Positions 45,954 through 54,669 are shown, counted from the first letter of the stretch. The stretch is DNA of 64,000 nucleotides from Saprospiraceae bacterium (GCA_030729925.1 JANQWK010000099.1:1-64000), one strand, 5' to 3'. The notes: generated by a model from the letters alone, not told the origin. A program made the numbers and translations.

Positions 45954-46433
45954 ATGGAAGCGATCTGGAAAATACTGGAAGAAGTGAACGACCCGGAAAT
46001 ACCCGTGCTCAGCGTCATTGATCTCGGTATCGTGCGCGAAGTAGCAATGGACGAACAGGGTCGGCTCGTAGTGTCTATCACGCCTACCTACTCCGGCTGC
46101 CCGGCAATGGATATGATCGCCGTACATATCAAGTCCGTGCTACAGGATCATGGTTATGAGGAGGTCATCATCAAAACCGTACTGGAGCCGGCTTGGACGA
46201 CCGACTGGATGAGCGAAGCCGGACGGCAAAAATTACTGGCATACGGGATTGCTCCTCCCGTGCGCGGTACTGTGGATAAAAACGCCCTCTTTGCCGAGGG
46301 ACCAAGCGTCAAATGCCCACAATGCGGTTCGTCCCATACACAAATGCTGAGCCAGTTCGGCTCCACCGCCTGCAAAGCCCTCTACCAGTGCCAAAGCTGT
46401 ATGGAGCCTTTCGATTATTTCAAATGCCACTAA
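45954..46433 (+). CDS. paaD: PaaD-like protein (phenylacetyl-CoA epoxidase subunit PaaD family)
   Basis: A 159-residue protein with an N-terminal DUF59/MIP18 domain (WKILEEVNDPEIPVLSVIDL ... ITPTYSGCPAMDMI; the conserved Cys is in SGCP) and a C-terminal zinc ribbon CPQCGSS and CQSCMEPF. This two-part layout is that of PaaD, which is needed for the metal centre of the phenylacetyl-CoA epoxidase. The MIP18 half is shared with iron-sulfur assembly factors. The next gene, 12 bp downstream, is a PaaG-like isomerase, but paaABCE are absent from the window, so the pathway may be split or the genes may serve another purpose. Confidence 0.85.
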   Translation: MEAIWKILEEVNDPEIPVLSVIDLGIVREVAMDEQGRLVVSITPTYSGCPAMDMIAVHIKSVLQDHGYEEVIIKTVLEPAWTTDWMSEAGRQKLLAYGIAPPVRGTVDKNALFAEGPSVKCPQCGSSHTQMLSQFGSTACKALYQCQSCMEPFDYFKCH

Positions 46434-46445
46434 CCTGACACGACC

Positions 46446-47222
46446 ATGGAGTTTATTCAATTCGAACAAAGCAACCACATCGCCCGCATCCGCTTCAACA
46501 AACCGGGAAAATACAATAGTTTTCACCGGGCTATGGCCTTGGAGGTACAGGAAGCGCTGAGGCAATGCCACGAGGATCCCGAGGTTCGGGTAGTCCTGAT
46601 CACCGGAGAGGGAAAGGCTTTTTGCGCCGGACAGGACCTACAGGAACTTACCGGCGATAATCCTCCCGGATTCCACACCATTCTCTCCGAACATTTTAAT
46701 CCGATCATTCAATTGATCCGCGATATCGAAAAACCCGTGGTGGCAGCTGTCAATGGCGTGGCGGCAGGGGCAGGAGCCAATATCGCACTGGCCTGCGATT
46801 TTGTGGTGGCCAAAAATTCGGCCAGCTTTATCCAGGCTTTCAGCAAAATAGGATTGGTTCCCGATAGTGGGGGCACTTTTTTCCTGCCCAGACTGATTGG
46901 TCTGCCCCGGGCAACGGCACTGATGATGTTGGGTGATCGGATAGAAGCTGCTGCCGCGGTCCAGATCGGAATGATCTATAAGGCTTTCCCGGACGACCAG
47001 TTCGTTCAGGGCGTAGAAGACCTGTTGGCCCAACTGGCAGCCATGCCTACCCGCGCACTCGGTCTGACGAAACGGGCACTCAACCACTCCCTGCTCAATG
47101 ACCTCGGTGCACAGTTGTCCATAGAAGAAGAGCTACAGATTCAGGCCGGTCAAACCGAAGATTACCGGGAAGGCGTACAGGCTTTCCTCGAAAAAAGATT
47201 GCCCGTTTTTAAAGGAGCCTGA
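46446..47222 (+). CDS. paaG: Enoyl-CoA hydratase/isomerase family protein, PaaG-like
   Basis: A 258-residue crotonase-fold enzyme. It shows the CoA-binding loop GKAFCAGQDLQEL (about 57-69), the oxyanion-hole segment AAVNGVAAGAGANIALACD and the catalytic-loop region KIGLVPDSGGTFFLPRL with the Asp typical of PaaG-type ring-expanding isomerases. With the paaD-like gene 12 bp upstream, the likely role is isomerisation of ring-epoxide phenylacetyl-CoA. A general enoyl-CoA hydratase/isomerase is the alternative. The meaB gene starts 3 bp after its stop, suggesting one transcript. Confidence 0.82.
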   Translation: MEFIQFEQSNHIARIRFNKPGKYNSFHRAMALEVQEALRQCHEDPEVRVVLITGEGKAFCAGQDLQELTGDNPPGFHTILSEHFNPIIQLIRDIEKPVVAAVNGVAAGAGANIALACDFVVAKNSASFIQAFSKIGLVPDSGGTFFLPRLIGLPRATALMMLGDRIEAAAAVQIGMIYKAFPDDQFVQGVEDLLAQLAAMPTRALGLTKRALNHSLLNDLGAQLSIEEELQIQAGQTEDYREGVQAFLEKRLPVFKGA

Positions 47223-47225
47223 GCC

Positions 47226-48263
47226 ATGAGCGACTCCCCGATCAATCCCCGATTCAACAAGGATTGGAAGCGCAGTAAAGCATTGCTTCCGGCAGCCGAG
47301 TATATCGCCGGCATCCGGGCGGGCGACCGGGTGATGCTCAGCCGCGCTATTACCGTGGTGGAAAGCCAACAGGAGTCCCATCTGCCCATCGCAAAAGCAA
47401 TCGTGGAGGCTTGTTTGCCCCTCAGCGGCCAATCGTTCCGAATAGGAATCACGGGGGCTCCCGGGGCGGGAAAAAGTACCCTCATCGAACAACTTGGCCA
47501 GCAGCTCATCCAACAGGGACACCACATCGCCGTGCTGGCGGTTGATCCCAGCAGCCAGATTAGCCAGGGCAGTATCCTGGGAGATAAAACCCGGATGACA
47601 AGCCTCTCTACCCACGAACAAGCTTTTATACGCCCGTCCCCCGCAGGGTCATCACTGGGCGGAGTCGCCCAAAAAACCCGGGAGACCATACTCCTCTGCG
47701 AGGCAGCCGGCTTCGATACCATCCTGGTGGAAACCGTAGGGGTAGGACAGTCAGAGGTCGCCGTGCATTCTATGGTGGATTTTTTTCTTCTCCTGCTGCT
47801 CCCCGGCGCAGGCGATGAACTCCAAGGCATCAAACGGGGAATCGTAGAAATGGCAGACCTGATCTTGGTCAATAAAGCAGACCGGGAAAGGATAGAACTG
47901 GCCAACAAAGCCCGACAGGCCTATAACAATGCCCTTCACCTCTTTCCGCCAAAAGGCAATGGCTGGACACCAACGGCATTAACCTGTTCCGCCCTGGAAA
48001 ACAAAGGCCTCGACCAATTACAGGCATCCATCCGCAAATTCCAGGAACTGACCCGCAACAATGGTTCCCTGGCCGCAAAACGACACGGACAAGCCCGCTA
48101 CTGGCTGTACCAAACCATTGACGAACACCTCCGCAGCTTGTTTTTTAACCATCCGGACATCAAAACCCAACTGCCCTTGTTCGAACAGGCCGTTCTCGAC
48201 AACCAGCGCTCTCCCTTCGAAGCAGCCCATGCCCTGATCCGAATGTTTGCCCCAAAACCCTGA
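47226..48263 (+). CDS. meaB: Methylmalonyl-CoA mutase-associated GTPase MeaB
   Basis: A 345-residue G3E-family GTPase that protects and reloads B12-dependent methylmalonyl-CoA mutase. Motifs visible are Walker A GAPGAGKST (about 80-88), DPSSQISQGSILGDKTRM (switch region), LVETVGVGQSE (DxxG-like switch) and NKADRE (base recognition). The C-terminal arm is the dimerisation segment. It follows the paaG-like gene by 3 bp. Its client, the mutase, is not in the window. The B12 link is of interest given the corrinoid receptor at 33918. Confidence 0.92.
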   Translation: MSDSPINPRFNKDWKRSKALLPAAEYIAGIRAGDRVMLSRAITVVESQQESHLPIAKAIVEACLPLSGQSFRIGITGAPGAGKSTLIEQLGQQLIQQGHHIAVLAVDPSSQISQGSILGDKTRMTSLSTHEQAFIRPSPAGSSLGGVAQKTRETILLCEAAGFDTILVETVGVGQSEVAVHSMVDFFLLLLLPGAGDELQGIKRGIVEMADLILVNKADRERIELANKARQAYNNALHLFPPKGNGWTPTALTCSALENKGLDQLQASIRKFQELTRNNGSLAAKRHGQARYWLYQTIDEHLRSLFFNHPDIKTQLPLFEQAVLDNQRSPFEAAHALIRMFAPKP

Positions 48264-48364
48264 ATTCTTAACGAAAATCGTTTGTTTACCGGCGTTCACC
48301 GATTTCTGCTTGGCTTTACCTAAATTTGCAGGTAATTTTATAAAAAAATTAAAACTCCCTAATT

Positions 48365-48952
48365 ATGCGATCTCTTACCATCACTGTTGTACTCATCGTT
48401 ATCGGACTGTTCGTGCTGATGAGCGGCTGCAACACCTACAATTCCTTCGTGGATCTCGAAGAGGAAGTCGAAAATGCCTGGGGGAAAGTCCAAAGTGCTT
48501 ACCAGCGCCGGGCAGACCTGATTCCCAACCTCGTCAATACCGTCAAAGGAGTAGCAGACTTCGAACAGGAAACCCTCACAGAAGTGGCCAACGCCCGAGC
48601 AAGAGCAACCAGTATCAATATTGATCCGTCCAATATTTCAGCAGATCAGCTCAAGTCTTTCCAGGAGGCACAGTCCGGATTGTCACAGTCGCTGGGTCGC
48701 CTGCTGATGGTGTCGGAAAATTACCCCGAACTAAAAGCCAATCAGAGTTTTGCAGAACTGCAAACCCAGTTGGAAGGTACCGAGAACCGCATCAAAGTAG
48801 AAAGAGATCGGTTCAACGATACCGCAACCGCTTACAACAAGAAAATTCGCCGCTTCCCGGCCAGCTTCTTCGCAACGATCTTTGGATTTGACCAAAAAGC
48901 TCAGTTCGAAGCTCAGGCAGGTGCAGAGCAGGCACCACAGGTACAGTTTTAA
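48365..48952 (+). CDS. LemA family protein
   Basis: A 195-residue membrane-anchored protein of the LemA family. An N-terminal hydrophobic segment ends in a lipobox-like FVLMSGC (Cys about 21). It is followed by the long helical domain with the family signature NSFVDLEEEVENAWGKVQ and RRADLIPNLVNTVKGVA. Function is not established; in many genomes LemA sits with TPM-domain genes, as it does here (next two genes at 10 bp and 33 bp). A perfect -7 box TAAATTTG (48321-48328) lies 36 bases upstream of the start. Confidence 0.93.
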   Translation: MRSLTITVVLIVIGLFVLMSGCNTYNSFVDLEEEVENAWGKVQSAYQRRADLIPNLVNTVKGVADFEQETLTEVANARARATSINIDPSNISADQLKSFQEAQSGLSQSLGRLLMVSENYPELKANQSFAELQTQLEGTENRIKVERDRFNDTATAYNKKIRRFPASFFATIFGFDQKAQFEAQAGAEQAPQVQF

Positions 48953-48961
48953 CCCCAACAC

Positions 48962-49390
48962 ATGCAAAGGTTTTTCAGCAAAGAGGAAGAAGCGAGAATT
49001 ATTCAGGCTATTGAACAGGCCGAAAAACAGACATCCGGAGAGATACGGGTTCACCTGGAAAGCCATGCTTATGCCAAACCCCTGGTTGCCGCAGTACAGA
49101 CCTTCAACCGCCTGAAGATGTACGAGACCAAAGCCAGAAATGCTGTACTCATTTTTATTGTGCCCAGCGCCCGCGCTTTCGCGATCATCGGCGATAAAGG
49201 GATAGATGCAGCAGTGGGTAGCGATTTTTGGCAGCAGGAAAAGGATCTGCTCCAACAGCATTTCCGGCAACAACAGTTTTGCGAGGGCGTATGCAAGGTC
49301 ATCGAACAGATCGGAGAAAAACTGAAAGCGCATTTTCCCTATGAGTCAGATGACCAGAACGAGCTGCCCGATAAACTTTCTTATAATTAA
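48962..49390 (+). CDS. TPM domain protein, short form
   Basis: A 142-residue protein consisting of a single TPM domain (FSKEEEARIIQAIEQAEKQT, then SGEIRVHLES, VLIFIVPSARAFAIIGDKGI). It has no signal peptide, so its domain is probably on the cytosolic side, unlike the next gene's product. TPM domains are found in thylakoid phosphatase and photosystem assembly proteins; bacterial roles are unclear. It lies 9 bp after lemA. Confidence 0.85.
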   Translation: MQRFFSKEEEARIIQAIEQAEKQTSGEIRVHLESHAYAKPLVAAVQTFNRLKMYETKARNAVLIFIVPSARAFAIIGDKGIDAAVGSDFWQQEKDLLQQHFRQQQFCEGVCKVIEQIGEKLKAHFPYESDDQNELPDKLSYN

Positions 49391-49423
49391 TTCGGATTGC
49401 CCGCAATCCTAACCATCTTTTAC

Positions 49424-50269
49424 ATGCCCGTACGACGCCTGCTTCTTACTTATATCGCCTTCTGGATGCTGCTCCCCGGCAGTCTGGGCTATTTGTCAGC
49501 CCAGACTGCCATCCCGGCGCGGCCGGTTCCTCCAAGACTGGTCAATGACTTCGCCGGGATGCTCTCCGAACAGGAACAGGCAGCGCTGGAACGCAAATTG
49601 GTGGCCTATGATGATAGTACGAGTACCCAGATTACGATCGTGACGATCCGCTCCCTCGATGGCGCAGATTACTTCGATTTTTCGATGCAACTGGCTTCTC
49701 AGTGGGGAATCGGACAAGACGATAAAGACAACGGTATCCTGCTTTTTGCGTCGCTCGAAGACCGCAAGATGGGCTTCCAGACCGGCTACGGGGTAGAGGG
49801 ATTTCTGCCGGATGCCCTCGCAAGACGGATTATTGAGACCATCCTGAAACCCGCTTTCCGAGCCGAACGTTATTACGAAGGACTGGATAAGGCCACCGAT
49901 GTCGTGATGCAGTTGGGATCAGGTGAGTACGAAGCAACCCAAGAGAAGCGTTCCGCTCGGGGTGGCCGCACGATGTTTGTTGTCCTACTCGCCATTTTTT
50001 TGATGCTGTTCGTCATCAGCTCCAGCCAAAAGTACAAAGGCGATGATGATGATGATAACGATGGCGGATACTGGCGCCAGGGACGCTATGGCAAAAGCCA
50101 TCGGCGCAACCACAGCGGATGGGGAGGTGGATGGATGATTTTCCCAAGTGGCGGACGCAGCCATGGAGGAGGTGGCGGCGGTGGCTGGTTTGGCGACAGC
50201 GACGGAGGAGGTTTTGGCGGGTTTGGAGGGGGAGACTTCGGCGGTGGCGGTGCCTGGGGCGATTGGTAA
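49424..50269 (+). CDS. Exported TPM domain protein with Gly-rich C terminus (YgcG-like)
   Basis: A 281-residue protein read from ATG 49424, giving a signal peptide (MPVRRLLLTYIAFWML..., ending LSAQ). The TPM domain spans about 30-165 (VNDFAGMLSEQEQAALERKL, TQITIVTIRSL, DNGILLFASLEDRKM, GYGVEGFLPDALA). One membrane helix (FVVLLAIFLMLFVISS, about 185-200) leads to an acidic stretch (GDDDDDNDGG) and a Gly/Trp/Ser-rich tail ending GGGGAWGDW. This layout is typical of the YgcG family that accompanies LemA. It is the last gene of the lemA unit; the convergent ATP-grasp gene ends 4 bp away. Confidence 0.88.
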   Translation: MPVRRLLLTYIAFWMLLPGSLGYLSAQTAIPARPVPPRLVNDFAGMLSEQEQAALERKLVAYDDSTSTQITIVTIRSLDGADYFDFSMQLASQWGIGQDDKDNGILLFASLEDRKMGFQTGYGVEGFLPDALARRIIETILKPAFRAERYYEGLDKATDVVMQLGSGEYEATQEKRSARGGRTMFVVLLAIFLMLFVISSSQKYKGDDDDDNDGGYWRQGRYGKSHRRNHSGWGGGWMIFPSGGRSHGGGGGGGWFGDSDGGGFGGFGGGDFGGGGAWGDW

Positions 50270-50273
50270 AGCG

Positions 50274-51347
50274 CTAAGACAGCAACCTTTTCAGTTGGCG
50301 GAAGTACCTTCGGGCATCCCACAACACTTCTATCATTTTCCGGGGAGATAAATACGGTACTCCTAAACGGTGGTTTTTTCGGGCAATATCTGCCACAAGC
50401 TTCCAATGCTTGCCCAACTCGACAATAGCTCCGAAATAACTAATGCCCGCAGGATCGTAAATGTGAACAGGCTCGGAACAGACCCCGTTCACCTCTATGA
50501 TTTTTACACCCTCCCCCCGCTGTAGGGAGGCCACATCATCGCACTTGATGTCGAAGCGACCATAATTAAACCCATCCATTTGACTGGCTATGCCATCAAA
50601 GACCCGCAGCAATTCCGAATTGATGTGCACATTTCCGTTGATAAAGCGCGCCCCGCGGCAATGGTTGCCCACAATGCCCAAACCTACCCGCTGGCCAAAT
50701 GCCAGAATGTCGCCCATCATCGAGGCATAGTTTTGCTCCAGTACTTCCCACTGCAACAAGGCACGCGGATGGGCCGCAATCAGCTCTCGCAACACGTGCA
50801 CACCGTCGCCGGTAACCGTTAACAGTTCTTTTACCGTGAGGGAACTCACCCGCCCCGATGCTTCACCCGGCACTCGGTAATACAAGACCCCAAATTCCTG
50901 TCTGCCCCTCAGGTATTCTTGTGCAATGACCGGAATGGGAAACTGCTCCAGGTACTCCTGCAAACCCTTCTCATCTTCTATTTTTTTAACCAAAAATCCG
51001 CGGAAACCCATATCGGGCTTTACAACCAGCGGAAACCCAATGCCGGCAACGCGTAACTGCTCAGGTATCGAAGCGTAGTCGCGGGGATAATCAATCCGGA
51101 CAGATGTGGGTCGGAATGGCTCCGGTATGAGTTGAAGGGTATCAAATTTGGACTCAAAACCCAATCCCCCGGTAAAGATACCCGGATTCGCCGCCGTAAA
51201 AAAACAAGGATGGCCGTTGCGCGCACTCAGATAAGCCAACCACGGAGCCAAAGGCACATAAAACCAATTGGCCGACCAATACTCCCAGTTGGTCCAGACA
51301 ATCCATCTTTGCTGCCATCTCAGGCGCTGCCTTGCAAAAAAATTCAT
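50274..51347 (-). CDS. ATP-grasp domain protein (D-Ala-D-Ala ligase-like)
   Basis: A 357-residue cytosolic protein with an ATP-grasp fold. The ATP-binding lysines are in FPLVVKPDMGFRG, the hinge is IPVIAQEYL, and the metal-binding end is YGRFDIKCDD ... IIEVNGVCSEP, like D-alanine-D-alanine ligases and related carboxylate-amine ligases. An aromatic-rich N terminus (WIVWTNWEYWSANWFYVPLA) replaces the usual N-terminal domain. Substrates are unknown; no partner biosynthetic gene is adjacent. It is divergent from the deiodinase-like gene and convergent with the TPM gene. Confidence 0.75.
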   Translation of the reverse strand: MNFFARQRLRWQQRWIVWTNWEYWSANWFYVPLAPWLAYLSARNGHPCFFTAANPGIFTGGLGFESKFDTLQLIPEPFRPTSVRIDYPRDYASIPEQLRVAGIGFPLVVKPDMGFRGFLVKKIEDEKGLQEYLEQFPIPVIAQEYLRGRQEFGVLYYRVPGEASGRVSSLTVKELLTVTGDGVHVLRELIAAHPRALLQWEVLEQNYASMMGDILAFGQRVGLGIVGNHCRGARFINGNVHINSELLRVFDGIASQMDGFNYGRFDIKCDDVASLQRGEGVKIIEVNGVCSEPVHIYDPAGISYFGAIVELGKHWKLVADIARKNHRLGVPYLSPRKMIEVLWDARRYFRQLKRLLS

Positions 51348-51431
51348 CGGCCCAGGCTATAGGTGAAAAATAAAAGTTCCTTTACCCGAAAAAAAACGAA
51401 ATTAGTCAATCCTTAATTAATTCCAAGCTCT

Positions 51432-52094
51432 ATGCACACAGACAAACACCTGCCCTACACCGCTCCAGCGTATTCGCCCGAAACCGCCCTCCAAAGAAGC
51501 CGCGCTTTTTTGCACGATATGCAACAACGGCGATCCCTTCGCTTCTTTTCAGATCAGCCCGTACCTTTCGAAATCATCCAAAATATTGTCGCTACGGCAG
51601 CTACCGCCCCCTCAGGAGCGCACAAACAACCCTGGACTTTTTGCGTAGTCCAGAACCCGGAACTCAAAAAAGCCATTCGCATAGCCGCTGAAAAAGAAGA
51701 ATTCGACAATTACCACGGAAGGATGTCCGACGAATGGCTGGACGACCTGCGCGTGTTTGACACCAACTGGCACAAACCTTTTCTCGAGATCGCCCCGTAT
51801 CTGATTATTGTGTTCAAACAGTCCTGGGAAAAAGCCGGCACTGAAAAAAGAAAAAACTACTACGTCAATGAGTCTGTAGGCATAGCCGCCGGTTTCCTGA
51901 TTGCGGCCATCCACCAGGCCGGTCTGGTCACCCTGACCCACACGCCCAGTCCCATGAATTTCCTGCAACAGATCCTGGGCAGACCCGATAACGAAAAACC
52001 CTTTCTCCTTTTGCCGGTAGGCTATCCCGCCCCGGATGCAACCGTTCCCAATATCCAGCGCAAAGCCCTGGAAGAAGTCATGGTGATGTATTAA
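51432..52094 (+). CDS. Nitroreductase-fold flavoprotein, iodotyrosine deiodinase-like
   Basis: A 220-residue FMN enzyme closely resembling vertebrate iodotyrosine deiodinase in its core. RRSLRFFSDQPVP binds the FMN phosphate, TAPSGAHKQPW is the second flavin loop, and LLPVGYPAPDATVP is the C-terminal family motif. The residues that grip the substrate zwitterion in the human enzyme (Glu157, Tyr161, Lys182) are matched by Glu90, Tyr94 and Lys115 with identical spacing. Members of this group exist in Haliscomenobacter and other bacteria. The natural bacterial substrate is not known; reductive dehalogenation of halotyrosines is the activity to expect. Its stop overlaps the convergent SDR stop (TTAA). 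Confidence 0.88.
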   Translation: MHTDKHLPYTAPAYSPETALQRSRAFLHDMQQRRSLRFFSDQPVPFEIIQNIVATAATAPSGAHKQPWTFCVVQNPELKKAIRIAAEKEEFDNYHGRMSDEWLDDLRVFDTNWHKPFLEIAPYLIIVFKQSWEKAGTEKRKNYYVNESVGIAAGFLIAAIHQAGLVTLTHTPSPMNFLQQILGRPDNEKPFLLLPVGYPAPDATVPNIQRKALEEVMVMY

Positions 52095-52795
52095 GGTGTG
52101 CTTAGCGAAACGGGCAGTACCTTCCCGTTAAAAAATCGCTGCCCCTGCGTGGCAAAGTAGGCGATGAAACCCGCCATATCCGCACTGCTCAGCGGAGCCT
52201 GATAACCCGGGAAAGCCTCAGCCAACATCTCGGTCTGCACTGCACCCAGTGCCAGACAATTCACCGCTATCCCCTCTTCGGCGAGTTCCTCCGCCAAACA
52301 TTCCGTCAGGTTGGCCAGTGCCGCCTTGCTCGCACTGTAAGCCGATAAGCCCCTGAATTTTGAACTGCCCTGAAATCCCCCCATGCTGCTGATGTTGACA
52401 ATATGCGATTGCCGTCCCTCCCGAAGCAAAGGCACCAGTGTCCTGATCAAGGCCACGGGGCCAAAAAAATTGGTATCGAATACCTGGCGCCAATCCGCGT
52501 CAGACAGTTCCACAAAAGGTTTATTCACCAAGGCTCCCGCATTGTTGACCACCACATCTACCCCTCCCATCTGGCTTACCGCCGACAGCAAAGCCGACGC
52601 ATCGGGTCGGGACAAATCATAGGGTAGGTAAGAAAAATAACCAGCACCGGAAACCCCATCCAGCTCTTTGGCCAGTAGCTCCAGTTTTGCAGCATCCCGG
52701 GAAAGCACCAGCACCCGGTTGCCGGGATCTGAAGCTAATAACAAGGCCAGGTCATAACCAATACCCCTGCTCGCTCCCGTAATCACATAATTCAT
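52091..52795 (-). CDS. Short-chain dehydrogenase/reductase
   Basis: A 234-residue NAD(P)-dependent oxidoreductase of the classical SDR family. The cofactor motif is TGASRGIG (residues 5-12), followed by NNAG (about 92-95) and the catalytic ISSMGG ... YSASK (Ser, Tyr, Lys). I start at ATG 52795 (MNYVITG); an in-frame ATG four codons further upstream (52807) is possible. The substrate is unknown. It is tail-to-tail with the deiodinase-like gene, the stops sharing TTAA, and upstream of it lies the divergent mlaE gene. Confidence 0.88.
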   Translation of the reverse strand: MNYVITGASRGIGYDLALLLASDPGNRVLVLSRDAAKLELLAKELDGVSGAGYFSYLPYDLSRPDASALLSAVSQMGGVDVVVNNAGALVNKPFVELSDADWRQVFDTNFFGPVALIRTLVPLLREGRQSHIVNISSMGGFQGSSKFRGLSAYSASKAALANLTECLAEELAEEGIAVNCLALGAVQTEMLAEAFPGYQAPLSSADMAGFIAYFATQGQRFFNGKVLPVSLSTP

Positions 52796-52931
52796 AGTAC
52801 GATTCATTTTGCGCATCCCGCCTGTCGGCAAAATACCTTTGTTGGAAAAAAGCAAAACCTAAAAGCCCGGTAAAGTGTTGAGGAAAGGTCACACTTTATG
52901 GGGCAGTAGTCGCGAAGTTCGCAATTTGTAT

Positions 52932-52939
52932 TAATTTTG
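52932..52939 (+). promoter_or_regulatory. Candidate -7 promoter element of mlaE-mlaF
   Basis: TAATTTTG, a perfect TAnnTTTG match 37 bases before the chosen start codon at 52977. No clear TTG lies at the expected -33 distance. Confidence 0.4.
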
Positions 52940-52976
52940 CCCCCGAATGCTACTTCCTGCAAAAAAAAACGCTTGC

Positions 52977-53723
52977 ATGTTATTTAACTTCTTCTATCAT
53001 TTTGGCCGGTACCTGAAAATGATGAGCACCGCGCTCACAAGACCCGAAAAGGTTCGCATGTACTACAAGGAGACCACCCGCCAGATGATTGATATCGGTA
53101 TCGGTTCGTTGATCATTGTCGGATTGATTGCGATTTTCATCGGCGCCGTAACCGCCATTCAGTTTTCTTACCAGCTCGATGGCACCCTCGTGCCCCGCTG
53201 GTACATTGGATACATTGTGCGCGACAGTACCATCATCGAACTGGCTCCAACCATCACCTGCCTCGTACTTGCCGGTAAAGTAGGATCCAACATTGCTGCC
53301 GAAATCGGCGGTATGCGCCAAAAAGAACATATAGATGCCATGGAAATCATGGGAGTCAATACCGCCAATTTCCTGATTATGCCCAAAATCATAGCTGCAC
53401 TCATGGTTATTCCCATGCTTGTAGCCATCGGTGCTTTCATCAGTGTCATCGGAGGATATGCCGCAACCGTATTCACCGGATTGCTTTCAGACGCAGAATA
53501 CATCCAGGGCGTGCGCTCGTTCTTCGTCGAAAAGAATGTAGCCATGATGTTTGTCAAGGCACTTGTATTTGCTTTTATCCTCACCAGCGTATCTGCCTAT
53601 CAGGGCTACCACGTCAGAGGCGGCAGCATAGAACTCGGACAGGCCAGCACCAACGCTGTGGTGTATAGCGATATCCTGATCCTGCTTTCCGATTATATCC
53701 TGGCCGTATTTTTTACGCAGTAA
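52977..53723 (+). CDS. mlaE: ABC transporter permease, MlaE family
   Basis: A 248-residue inner-membrane permease of phospholipid-transport (Mla) ABC systems. Five to six hydrophobic helices are visible, starting at IIVGLIAIFIGAVTAIQF, with the family hallmark LAGKVGSNIAAEIGGMRQKEH (given without its first residues) and EIMGVNTANFLIMPKIIA in the middle. The ATG at 52977 is preferred over one at 52947, which adds a Lys/Asn-rich non-conserved stretch. The ATPase gene follows after 15 bp. The MlaD-type substrate-binding subunit is not in the window, which is not unusual in Bacteroidota. Confidence 0.93.
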   Translation: MLFNFFYHFGRYLKMMSTALTRPEKVRMYYKETTRQMIDIGIGSLIIVGLIAIFIGAVTAIQFSYQLDGTLVPRWYIGYIVRDSTIIELAPTITCLVLAGKVGSNIAAEIGGMRQKEHIDAMEIMGVNTANFLIMPKIIAALMVIPMLVAIGAFISVIGGYAATVFTGLLSDAEYIQGVRSFFVEKNVAMMFVKALVFAFILTSVSAYQGYHVRGGSIELGQASTNAVVYSDILILLSDYILAVFFTQ

Positions 53724-53738
53724 CCCCCTATTGTCCAA

Positions 53739-54500
53739 ATGATCCGAGCAACACATATATCCAAGTCCTTCGGCGACAAAGCTGTCCTCAACGACGTCTC
53801 TACAGAGTTTTATCCCGGTAAGACCAACCTGATCATCGGTCGAAGTGGTACGGGAAAAACCGTCCTGCTCAAACTGCTGGTAGGCTTGCTTAACCCAACC
53901 GAGGGTAATGTCTATTATGGGGATGCCGATTTTTTTCGACTCAACAAAAAGGAAAAACGACAAATCAGGATGAAAGTGGGCATGCTGTTCCAGTCCTCCG
54001 CCCTGTTCGACTCCATGTCGGTCGAGGAAAATATCCGCTTTCCCCTGGATATGTTCACCAATGATACTGCCAAAGAAAAAAACAAACGGGTGGACTATTG
54101 CCTCGAACGCGTCAACCTCACCGGGGTAAACCAACGGTACCCTTCCGAAATTAGCGGTGGAATGCAAAAACGGGTAGGGATCGCAAGGGCCATCGTGCTG
54201 GACCCGGAATACTTGTTCTGCGATGAACCCAATTCCGGCCTGGATCCCAAAACGGCTATCCTCATTGACGAACTCATCCGCAGCATCACCCTGGAAAAAA
54301 ATATCACGACCGTCATCAATACACACGATATGAATTCCGTGATGGAAATCGGTGAAAATATCATCCTCCTGCACCAAGGACAAATAGTTTGGCGCGGAAA
54401 TAAAGATGAAGTCCTCGAAACAGATCATGAAATTCTCCTGGATTTTATCTTTGCTTCGCCTTTCTTGCAAAGATTACGGGCCGCTGCATTGAATAAATAA
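53739..54500 (+). CDS. mlaF: ABC transporter ATPase, MlaF family
   Basis: A 253-residue ABC ATPase. Walker A is GRSGTGKT (about 34-41), the signature is ISGGMQKRVGIARA, Walker B is LFCDEPNSGLDP and the switch His is in INTHDMNSV. The SGGMQKR signature and the NSGLDP variant are typical of MlaF. It pairs with the MlaE permease 15 bp upstream to move phospholipids between the membranes, keeping outer-membrane asymmetry. The -33 element of the downstream tRNA promoter falls in its last codons. Confidence 0.93.
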   Translation: MIRATHISKSFGDKAVLNDVSTEFYPGKTNLIIGRSGTGKTVLLKLLVGLLNPTEGNVYYGDADFFRLNKKEKRQIRMKVGMLFQSSALFDSMSVEENIRFPLDMFTNDTAKEKNKRVDYCLERVNLTGVNQRYPSEISGGMQKRVGIARAIVLDPEYLFCDEPNSGLDPKTAILIDELIRSITLEKNITTVINTHDMNSVMEIGENIILLHQGQIVWRGNKDEVLETDHEILLDFIFASPFLQRLRAAALNK

Positions 54501-54519
54501 TCTTTTTAATCTATATTTG
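54489..54519 (+). promoter_or_regulatory. Promoter of tRNA-Leu
   Basis: TTG (54489-54491), a 20-base spacer and a perfect -7 box TATATTTG (54512-54519) end 12 bases before the mature tRNA. The -33 part overlaps the end of mlaF. Confidence 0.75.
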
Positions 54520-54531
54520 TGCCGCTTTAAT

Positions 54532-54615
54532 GCCCAGGTGGCGAAATTGGTAGACGTGCTAGCTTGAGGGGCTAGTGTTCGCAAGGACGTGCAGGTTCGA
54601 ATCCTGTCCTGGGCA
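54532..54615 (+). tRNA. tRNA-Leu (anticodon GAG)
   Basis: An 84-base class II tRNA. The acceptor stem GCCCAGG pairs with CCTGGGC (54608-54614). The anticodon stem CTAGC/GCTAG encloses the loop TTGAGGG with anticodon GAG. A long variable arm (TGTTCGCAAGGACGT) is typical of leucine tRNAs, and GCAGGTTCGAATCCTGT forms the T arm. The 3' CCA is not fully encoded (ACCT follows). Confidence 0.97.
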
Positions 54616-54669
54616 CCTGATTTCACTTGACTGACCAAAAGTTATGTCTTATCTTTAAACAAAAAGTCA

